DNA of 39,786 bases from a virus, in the IMG/VR virus record IMGVR_UViG_3300020125_000105, positions 1-39,786 of that record; one strand, given 5' to 3'. The translations under genes and the position numbers were made by a program. Shown one piece after another: positions 34,515 to 39,786 of this stretch. The notes beneath the pieces are model-generated. The model did no database searches. It saw only the letters and a program-made list of their open reading frames with translations, and had not been told where the DNA came from. Numbering within the stretch: position 1 is the first letter of the stretch; every line of letters starts with the position of its first letter.

Positions 34515-36416
34515 TTAGACGGCGCCCGTGCTCTTCGAGAAGCTCGCCGGGTGACGGATCAACTCGTCGCACATCTGGAACGAGGTGACCTCGATCACGC
34601 CCTGCTTCTTGAGCGCGTAGGGATCGACGATGATCTCCATGCTCGCGAAGAGCGCGATGATCATGTCCATCCAGTTCCCGAACACGACGCCGAGTTCGGA
34701 TCCGCCCGTGGCCTCGCTGCCGGTCATCGTCGCCGACACCTGATTCGTGCCGAGCGCGCGATAGCCGCCGATCTCGCCGTCGTCGAAGCGTCCCGTCCAC
34801 ACGGGGCGGCCGGCCGCGGCGCCCGTGAAGTCGAGGTTCTGCTTCATCTTTCCGGCAGCGGTCGGGCAGGTGAGGTAGCCCATCGTGCCGGCAAGCGCGT
34901 TGTTGTTCGCGACCGCCGTCTGCATGTCCACGAGCTTGCCGTACTGATACACGTTGCCACCGAACGCGATCGGCGTGACGCCCGTCTGCTTGTAGATGCC
35001 GACCGGCTCGCCGTTCGCGCCGAGCCCGTGAATCGCCGCGCGATCGATCGCCAGACCGTGCGCGATCGCCATCTCGTCGCGGATCCACGCCTCGGCATCG
35101 ATCGAGGCTTGGAGCAGGAACTGCCGCGAGTAGCCGGTCGTGCCCTGCAAGGTCTTGGGCACGAGCGTCGCGAGGCCGAGCGCCGGATCGCTCGCGGTCA
35201 CCGGGTTCGCCGGATTCTCCGCGACCCAGAAGACGGTCATGCCGCCCGTCTGCCGCGGGAAGGCGACCGGGCCCGAGAGCCCGGTGAGCACGCGCGCGCC
35301 CATCTGGATCACGAACGCGCGATTGCGCAGCAACTCGATCAGTTCGCCCGGCTGCTCGAACACGAGTTCGGTGCCCTTCGTCGCCGTCTTGGTGTCGAGC
35401 GTGCGCTGCTGCGTGTTGAGCAGCCGCATCGGCACGAGGATCGAGTTCCCGCGGGCGGCCTTGCCGTTGGGATCGAGATCCCGGGCCGAGAGCCCGGTCG
35501 GCCGCGAGCGCAGCAGTTCCTCGTGAACCTCGGCTTCGAGGCCACTGAGATTGCCATCGGCCGCGCCGAGGATCGCCTTCCGGTATGAGTAGTTGCGGCG
35601 ATCCTTCTCCGGGAACTGCTCGATCGGGTTCACCGGCTGGATCGCCGCACCCTTCGTGCGCAGGTGCTTGATCGCGTCGGCCTGCGCCTGCTCGATCGAT
35701 GCACCGCTCTGGATCCACTCGGTCACGCGCTCGGCCGGCATCCCGGCCGAGGTGGCGATCTCCGCGAGAGCGCGCACACGAGCCCGCTCGGAGTCGATCC
35801 CCTCCTGCTTCAGCTTGTCCTGATCCATCTGACGCACCTCCGGTTTCTGCGGGCTGTCCTCGATCTCGATGTGAGGCGAGGCGGGACCGGCATCCCTTCC
35901 GACGCCGACCGACGGATCGGCCGGCACTCCGACAAGCGACAACTCGACGGGCTCCCATGAGGTGATCCGCCAGAGGTCGCCCTTCTCTTCGTTCTCTTCG
36001 ACCAGCTTCGCGCGCTTCGGGATGTAGCCGACAGAGATGTTCCCCCGAATGCCCGCATCGACGTCCATCTGCGCATCCCTGCCGCGCTGCGTCGGCGAGA
36101 ACTCGACCACCGCGCGACCCATCCCATCGGGATCGATCGAGGCCGATCGCACGACGCCGATCGGCGCGCCGCGGTGCTCTTCGAGAACCGCCGCGCGACC
36201 GGATGTGAAACGGCCCATATCGACCGCGCCGGCGCTGTGATCGAGCACCTCGCGGAACGGACCGAACCACCCGCTTCGCGAGATCTCGTTGTCGCTGGAG
36301 AATGCGACCTCGTAGCGCGCGACGGCTTCGGCCTCGGTCGCGCCGGCGTCGCGCACTTCGACGCGCTTGATCGTTGCGTCGAGGAACCTGATGCCGTTGG
36401 GGATCTGCCTCTTCAC
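34515..36416 (-). CDS. Prohead protease-major capsid fusion protein, 633 aa
   Basis: GTG 36416 overlaps the portal stop (GTGA) with GGAGG upstream. Residues 1-175 are an HK97-type (S78) prohead protease: catalytic His81 in VLEEHRGAPIG, Ser128 in RGNISVGYIP, and WEPVELSLVGVPADPS. A helical linker follows (LKQEGIDSERARVRALAEIA, AGMPAERVTEWIQSGA), which may act as scaffold. From about residue 290 comes an HK97-fold capsid (GPVAFPRQTGGMTVFWVAEN, RQFLLQASIDAEAWIRDEMA, IHGLGANGEPVGIYKQTG). The protease is expected to free the capsid part during assembly. Fusions like this are known. Confidence 0.92.
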   Translation of the reverse strand: MKRQIPNGIRFLDATIKRVEVRDAGATEAEAVARYEVAFSSDNEISRSGWFGPFREVLDHSAGAVDMGRFTSGRAAVLEEHRGAPIGVVRSASIDPDGMGRAVVEFSPTQRGRDAQMDVDAGIRGNISVGYIPKRAKLVEENEEKGDLWRITSWEPVELSLVGVPADPSVGVGRDAGPASPHIEIEDSPQKPEVRQMDQDKLKQEGIDSERARVRALAEIATSAGMPAERVTEWIQSGASIEQAQADAIKHLRTKGAAIQPVNPIEQFPEKDRRNYSYRKAILGAADGNLSGLEAEVHEELLRSRPTGLSARDLDPNGKAARGNSILVPMRLLNTQQRTLDTKTATKGTELVFEQPGELIELLRNRAFVIQMGARVLTGLSGPVAFPRQTGGMTVFWVAENPANPVTASDPALGLATLVPKTLQGTTGYSRQFLLQASIDAEAWIRDEMAIAHGLAIDRAAIHGLGANGEPVGIYKQTGVTPIAFGGNVYQYGKLVDMQTAVANNNALAGTMGYLTCPTAAGKMKQNLDFTGAAAGRPVWTGRFDDGEIGGYRALGTNQVSATMTGSEATGGSELGVVFGNWMDMIIALFASMEIIVDPYALKKQGVIEVTSFQMCDELIRHPASFSKSTGAV

Positions 36417-38026
36417 GGTTGGCCTCCTAAGTTCCGTCTGAGTCTCACGCGCGTCGCCTTGTGTCCATTCACCTCGGCGGTGAATCGACTGCGCCCCGGC
36501 TGCTTCCCGTCTGCGGCGTCGCCGCCATCCGCGGCATCCGTTTCGCCCGCGGCGGTGCTCGGACCGACCTTGCTCGGGCCGTCGATCTCGACGTCGTAAT
36601 CGGCGGCGATCCGCTTTTCCTCGGCGAGTTCCTCGATCACTTCCTCGTAGTCCTGCCCCGTCTCTGCGAGCAGTTGCGTGCGCGAGGCGAGCCCGCTCTG
36701 CACTCCGAGGATGCCGGCCTCCATGTCCTTCAGCGGATCGACCCACGGCCAGCCGCGGCCGGCGAACTTCACCGCGAGGAACTTCCGGAAGTCGCGCGAG
36801 TCGAGCACGAGTTCGCCCGAGAGCACGGCCATCCGCAGCCATTCGGTATAGACCGGGATCAGGAAGCGATCGCGCCACCAATCTTGGCAGGTGCGCCAGT
36901 AGTCGCGCTCCACGAGCAGGCCGCTGCGCATGCTCGAATAGTTCACGCCTTCGAGATCGTTCCCGAGCGCGTTGTAGCTCATGCCGACAGCGGTCGCGAC
37001 CTGACGCATGCCGCCCTTCACGAACTCACCGAACGCCGTGCTCGGGTGATCCGGCGACCAGTCGGCGACCTCGTAGCCGGGCGGCACGATCCCGAACTGC
37101 CCGGGCTGCGCCTCGGTGATGAAGCCGGAGTTGCCGGCGGCCGGCGTCGCCGATCCGTAGGTCGTGTCCCGCTGCTGGAAGAACATCATCTTCGCCGCCG
37201 AGACGCGCGCCGCCACAAGCTCGCTCTCGATGTAGCCGTTCAGGTGCCGGAGCGGGATCATGGCGGCGACGAGCCACGACGGCGCGCGCGTCTGCCCGAT
37301 GCGGTCGGGATCATAGAGATAGATACATTCGTTCGCCGGGATCCGCTGCCGCTTGCGCGGCGCCTGAACTCCGATCGTATCGTCGGGCCGGCTCCATACC
37401 CAATAGGCGATAGGCTTGCGCGTCGTCTCGTCCATCTCGATTCCCATGTGGACGATGCCGACGACAGGCCAGCCGTCGAGCATGCCGCCGCCCTTCGTGA
37501 CGGTCAGCGTCTCGTCGAGTTGATCGACGTCGATCGGTTCGAGAGCGAACTGGAAACGATTGTTGTCGCGCCCGCGCCACATCCGAATGAGAAGCTCGCC
37601 ATCCCGGGCGACGCTCTTGATCCAGAGCCGCGAGGCGCCGTTCAGGCTCATGCGTCCATCGATCAGCGGATCGGCGCACCACTGATCCCACGCCTCGCTG
37701 ATCTTCGCGTTGATCTGCTTGTTGAGGTCGCCGCTATTGTCGCGCACCCGGGGCGAATGCTTGAACCCACACGGGCCGATCACGTTCGTCGCCAGAGCGC
37801 GAAGGAAGTGCCGTGCGATCCCGTTGTTGCGTTCCAAGTCTCGCGCCCGGGCGCGCATCTTCGCCAGCGACCAGCGCAGTTCGTCGTCGGCCGTGCCGCG
37901 CATGCTGATCCAGTCGGCGAGCAGCCGGTCGGTCGTCGCAGCATCGAAGATCGTGCGCTGCTCGATGCCGAGCCATTTCCGGAACCGGCGCTTCATGCGC
38001 TCCAGCATGCCCGGGCGCGCGCTCAA
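36413..38026 (-). CDS. Portal protein, lambda GpB family, 537 aa
   Basis: The portal is the dodecameric ring for DNA entry and exit. Lambda-family signatures: MRARARDLERNNGIARHFLR, NVIGPCGFKHSPRVRD, ISEAWDQWCADPLIDGR, SVARDGELLIRMWRG, FALEPIDVDQLDET, EGVNYSSMRSGLLVERDYWR. Length is normal for the family (about 500-530). The C-terminal tail is Ala/Asp rich (AAGETDAADGGDAADGKQPG). Overlaps the gpW-like gene by ATGA. Confidence 0.93.
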   Translation of the reverse strand: MSARPGMLERMKRRFRKWLGIEQRTIFDAATTDRLLADWISMRGTADDELRWSLAKMRARARDLERNNGIARHFLRALATNVIGPCGFKHSPRVRDNSGDLNKQINAKISEAWDQWCADPLIDGRMSLNGASRLWIKSVARDGELLIRMWRGRDNNRFQFALEPIDVDQLDETLTVTKGGGMLDGWPVVGIVHMGIEMDETTRKPIAYWVWSRPDDTIGVQAPRKRQRIPANECIYLYDPDRIGQTRAPSWLVAAMIPLRHLNGYIESELVAARVSAAKMMFFQQRDTTYGSATPAAGNSGFITEAQPGQFGIVPPGYEVADWSPDHPSTAFGEFVKGGMRQVATAVGMSYNALGNDLEGVNYSSMRSGLLVERDYWRTCQDWWRDRFLIPVYTEWLRMAVLSGELVLDSRDFRKFLAVKFAGRGWPWVDPLKDMEAGILGVQSGLASRTQLLAETGQDYEEVIEELAEEKRIAADYDVEIDGPSKVGPSTAAGETDAADGGDAADGKQPGRSRFTAEVNGHKATRVRLRRNLGGQP

Positions 38027-38565
38027 GACTTCTCCGTGAATGTGAAGTCACCGCTCTGCAAGAACGTGCCCGGGTTCTTCTCCTGAGCGATCACCGTCTC
38101 GCAGTAGGCGCGGAGCTTGAGCAGTTCATCGATCGAGAGCTTGACGAGCGAGCGGTTCCCGATCTGGTAGCTTGCGACGTTCTCGGTGACCTGACCGGCG
38201 AGCGCGGCCTCGACGAGCGGCAGCGTGCGCTGCGCCCAAGTGAGCAGGCTGCCGGCCGTCGCGGTCGTGATGTTCGGCGTCACCTCGACGACGCCGTAAT
38301 CCGCGATGAACGTGCCGAGCGTCGCGTTCACCGCGATCACCTGCCACGAGTAGTTACCGGCGACGAGGTTGGCGCCGGCCGCGGCCGTGATCGTGAACGT
38401 GAACGCGGCGCCGCTCGCGACGCCGACGATCGGCGTGAGCACGCTCGCGCCGGCGAGGTAGAGCGTCGCGGTCCAGCCCGCGTTGGCCGGGAAGTCGCCA
38501 TAGGACGCCGTGAACACGACGGTCGTGCCGGCGGCGAAAGCGTCGGGCATCGTGGTCGCTGCCAT
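38023..38565 (-). CDS. gpW-like head completion protein with N-terminal Ig-like domain, 180 aa
   Basis: Residues 1-95 form a beta-rich Ig-like domain (GTTVVFTASYGDFPANAGWT, ATLYLAGASVLTPIVGVASG, NYSWQVIAVNATLG). Residues 106-165 (LLTWAQRTLPLVEAALAGQV, VASYQIGNRSLVKLSIDELL, LRAYCETVIAQEK) match the gpW pattern of two helices around a beta hairpin. Lambda gpW (68 aa) plugs the portal before FII joins. It sits directly before the portal, as W does in lambda, but here far from the terminase in linear coordinates. Confidence 0.7.
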   Translation of the reverse strand: MAATTMPDAFAAGTTVVFTASYGDFPANAGWTATLYLAGASVLTPIVGVASGAAFTFTITAAAGANLVAGNYSWQVIAVNATLGTFIADYGVVEVTPNITTATAGSLLTWAQRTLPLVEAALAGQVTENVASYQIGNRSLVKLSIDELLKLRAYCETVIAQEKNPGTFLQSGDFTFTEKS

Positions 38566-38585
38566 GCCCGGCAGGAAAACACGAA

Positions 38586-38615
38586 GCCCCCCGGGTGGAC
38601 ATTCACCCGGGGGGC
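38586..38615 (-). terminator. 12-bp perfect hairpin terminator
   Basis: GCCCCCCGGGTG and CACCCGGGGGGC form a perfect 12-bp stem with a 6-nt loop, 22 nt after the stop of the zinc-knuckle gene. On the minus strand it is followed by TTCGTGTTTTCC. It probably separates the small-gene unit from the head operon, whose promoter is not obvious. Confidence 0.7.
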
Positions 38616-38637
38616 GAATCGCGCCGCGGCCCCTGCC

Positions 38638-38820
38638 CTAGCTCGGGCAGGTTGGAGCGTAGTGACCGCGCTTGCCGCACTTCCCGCAGTGCCGCGGCCG
38701 GCTCGCCCCGTCGCTCGCGAGCCCGCCCATGCGGGCAATCTGGCGGCGCCGGCGCCGGCTCAGCTTCTTCGCTCGCGCCTTGCCGCCGGCGCTGTGCCAT
38801 GCCTTCGTCCCGGGCTTCAT
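38638..38820 (-). CDS. Basic CCHC zinc-knuckle protein, 60 aa
   Basis: The C terminus CGKCGKRGHYAPTCPS is an exact CX2CX4HX4C zinc knuckle, as in retroviral nucleocapsid proteins. The first 40 residues are extremely basic (GGKARAKKLSRRRRRQIARM). Start ATG 38820 has only a G-rich (GGGAGGGGG) RBS. The combination suggests single-stranded nucleic acid binding. This motif is rare in phage proteins. It lies just upstream of the head operon and ends at a strong terminator. Confidence 0.75.
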   Translation of the reverse strand: MKPGTKAWHSAGGKARAKKLSRRRRRQIARMGGLASDGASRPRHCGKCGKRGHYAPTCPS

Positions 38821-38851
38821 CGGTTCACCCCCTCCCCCACGCCGCGCGTCA

Positions 38852-39076
38852 TCACGGCTTCGCCTTACGTGCCTCGGCCAGATCCGCCAGCCTCCGGCGC
38901 ACCTCACCGCTCAGCGGTCGCTTCACCGACACGAGCAGCATCCGCTTGCGGCATGTCTCGCAGCGACGCTGCCGGGCCGCCAGTGTCCACGACTCATCCC
39001 ATCCGTGCCTAACCTCGACATTCCGCTGCGAGCACCCTTGCGTCAAGCACACGTAGACGCCGACCGCGTTCGCCAT
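38852..39076 (-). CDS. Zinc-ribbon-like protein, 74 aa
   Basis: ATG 39076 is set by AAGGAGGA 5 nt upstream. The protein begins MANAVGVYVCLTQGCSQRNV and has RQRRCETCRKRMLLVSV: two Cys pairs (CxxxxC and CxxC) about 30 residues apart, likely a zinc ribbon. The C terminus is a charged helix (RRRLADLAEARKAKP). The leader shares the CTTGCCTCGGG element with the cassette leaders near 3.8 kb. Confidence 0.7.
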   Translation of the reverse strand: MANAVGVYVCLTQGCSQRNVEVRHGWDESWTLAARQRRCETCRKRMLLVSVKRPLSGEVRRRLADLAEARKAKP

Positions 39077-39125
39077 CGTGATCCTCCTTGCCTCGGGCTC
39101 CAGCACCGTGCCGTCCCGTGCAAGC

Positions 39126-39134
39126 ATTATCTCA
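39126..39134 (-). promoter_or_regulatory. Possible extended -10 promoter (TGAGATAAT)
   Basis: The minus strand reads TTGACA-ggtgtga-GATAAT. The consensus -35 hexamer is only 7 nt from the -10, too close to work as a pair, but TG-A-GATAAT fits an extended -10. CACTTGACA resembles the CACTTGCA of the promoter repeats, so this may be a rearranged copy. It would drive the zinc-ribbon gene at 38852-39076. Confidence 0.4.
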
Positions 39135-39405
39135 CACCTGTCAAGTGCGATGGCGGCCGGCGATCCTGCCACGGCTTCGCCTTGAGCGTCACGGGGCCCC
39201 CGACTGTTGATTCGCAGATGAGGCGGCATAGCTTCGCGAGGTCAGCGTCGCGGAGAATGCTTTCACCGTATCCCGGAAGCCCTGACCGCGGCGGATGCAT
39301 CGCCCACACTGCGACGTCGGCCGCGGCGCTGCACAGATTGTGTAGAGCGGCCTCCAGTTCCGCGACCCGGAGCTTGAGCGCACGCACTTCGCTCGCCGGT
39401 TTCAT
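39127..39405 (-). CDS. Hypothetical protein with N-terminal coiled coil, 92 aa
   Basis: ATG 39405 overlaps the upstream stop (ATGA). The N terminus has leucine heptads (RALKLRVAELEAALHNLCSA) and the C-terminal half is LRDADLAKLCRLICESTVGG then VTLKAKPWQDRR. No family recognised. Its TAA stop lies within the possible -10 element of the next gene. Confidence 0.6.
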   Translation of the reverse strand: MKPASEVRALKLRVAELEAALHNLCSAAADVAVWAMHPPRSGLPGYGESILRDADLAKLCRLICESTVGGPVTLKAKPWQDRRPPSHLTGVR

Positions 39406-39776
39406 GGAGCCACCGGATCCGGCAGCGGCTCGCGCCAGTCTGCGAGCGCCTCCAGCCTGCGAGCATTCGCGATCACGCCGCCCATGCTGTCGGCGATATA
39501 GCGGGCCCCGTCGGCGACAGCCGTCGCGTGATCCCTGAGCGCGGCGTTCGTGTCGATCAGAGCCCCGATGAGAGCGTACAGCGCGCGGCATTCCTCGGCC
39601 GTGAGCGCCCGCGGCGTCGCGAGCGAGATCAGTTCGGTGCGCCCCGTGGTGATGGCCGGCAGCAGTTCCGCGGGCACTCGCAGTTCGCGAATGAATGCCT
39701 GCGGGCTCGCGAGCTTCTCGTGCAGTTCGGAGATCCGCTGCTCGTATGGCGTCTGTCGCTTCGTGTGCTGGATCAT
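39402..39776 (-). CDS. Hypothetical helical protein, 124 aa
   Basis: ATG 39776 follows GGGGGAAGGG near the window edge. The protein is helical: KRQTPYEQRISELHEKLASP, FIRELRVPAELLPAITTG, TAEECRALYALIGALIDTNA, ADSMGGVIANARRLEALAD. No family recognised. It is the first gene in transcription order in the window and is coupled (ATGA) to the next. Confidence 0.65.
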   Translation of the reverse strand: MIQHTKRQTPYEQRISELHEKLASPQAFIRELRVPAELLPAITTGRTELISLATPRALTAEECRALYALIGALIDTNAALRDHATAVADGARYIADSMGGVIANARRLEALADWREPLPDPVAP

Positions 39777-39786
39777 CCCTTCCCCC

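Noticed and set aside
36461-38086. Long plus-strand frame (about 540 codons) opposite the portal gene
   Set aside because: It is antisense to a clear lambda-type portal and has the same Arg/Asp-rich low-information composition as other antisense shadows.
39126-39144. Standard TTGACA/GATAAT promoter upstream of the zinc-ribbon gene
   Set aside because: The two hexamers are only 7 nt apart, so they cannot act as a -35/-10 pair; only an extended -10 reading was kept, at low confidence.
1-39786. Genome-wide reassignment of TAG as a sense codon
   Set aside because: Two in-frame TAG junctions raised this idea, but TAG is the plain terminator of several structural genes (for example those ending at 25085, 32229, 33454 and 34170).
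1-39786. Terminal direct repeat proving a circular or complete genome
   Set aside because: The first and last tens of bases share no sequence by eye, so circularity is inferred only from gene order.
1-39786. tRNA genes, CRISPR array, insertion sequence, integrase or attachment site
   Set aside because: I found no cloverleaf-like segment, regularly spaced repeats, transposase, or tyrosine/serine recombinase motifs. The HTH gene alone does not show lysogeny.

Overview
This 39.8 kb, GC-rich window reads as most or all of the genome of a tailed double-stranded DNA phage with lambda-like siphovirus morphogenesis genes. Every gene I can support is on the minus strand, so transcription runs from high to low coordinates. 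Gene density is very high and most neighbours overlap by ATGA, GTGA or TGATG. I see no integrase, tRNA, rRNA, IS element or CRISPR array. A Gram-negative host is likely (lambda-family GpA terminase, lambda-type portal, a small lipoprotein, strong AAGGAGG ribosome binding sites), but the sequence does not name it.

Layout in transcription order. (1) 39.78-38.64 kb: four small genes, two of them putative zinc proteins, closed by a strong hairpin. (2) 38.57-33.45 kb, head: Ig-like/gpW-like completion protein, lambda-type portal, HK97 prohead protease fused to the major capsid protein, two small structural proteins and an FII-like connector. (3) 33.44-23.49 kb, tail: tail terminator-like protein with a C-terminal putative lectin domain, tail tube, two overlapping tail-assembly chaperone frames, tape measure, distal tail protein, 1033-aa hub, two tandem paralogous small virion proteins and a gpZ-like protein. 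(4) 23.49-18.88 kb, lysis and adsorption: NlpC/P60 hydrolase, membrane coiled-coil protein, holin-like protein, a glycoside-hydrolase-like protein, a beta-helix protein and a putative fibre lectin. (5) 18.86-16.5 kb: a promoter, an HTH regulator, a YqaJ-type exonuclease and a putative single-strand annealing partner. (6) 16.4-13.7 kb: an accessory island of coupled genes with a small lipoprotein, a papain-like protease, single-TM peptides, an Arr-like ADP-ribosyltransferase candidate and an HNH nuclease. (7) 13.67-9.2 kb: replication organiser, DnaC-like helicase loader, an orphan C5 cytosine methyltransferase, a chain of tiny coupled ORFs, and a single-chain tandem CsrA-like protein. (8) 9.2-3.9 kb: ParB-like protein, a nuclease-like protein, a TetR-type HTH protein, zinc-ribbon proteins, then terminase small and large subunits. 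(9) 3.9-0 kb: four short transcription units, each headed by a near-identical promoter-leader repeat with a GC-rich hairpin just upstream.

On a circular map the order becomes TerS-TerL-(cassette array)-gpW-portal-capsid-tail-lysis-fibres-recombination-replication, so the packaging and head modules would be joined across the window ends with the promoter-cassette array lying between them. I found no terminal repeat proving circularity.

The most interesting signals are the tandem CsrA-like protein, the repeated promoter/operator cassettes, a CCC-TGA-C site that could drive +1 frameshifting, an amber codon splitting a likely coiled-coil gene, and the papain-protease/ADP-ribosyltransferase island. 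Functional calls rest on motif recognition by eye; no database search was run.
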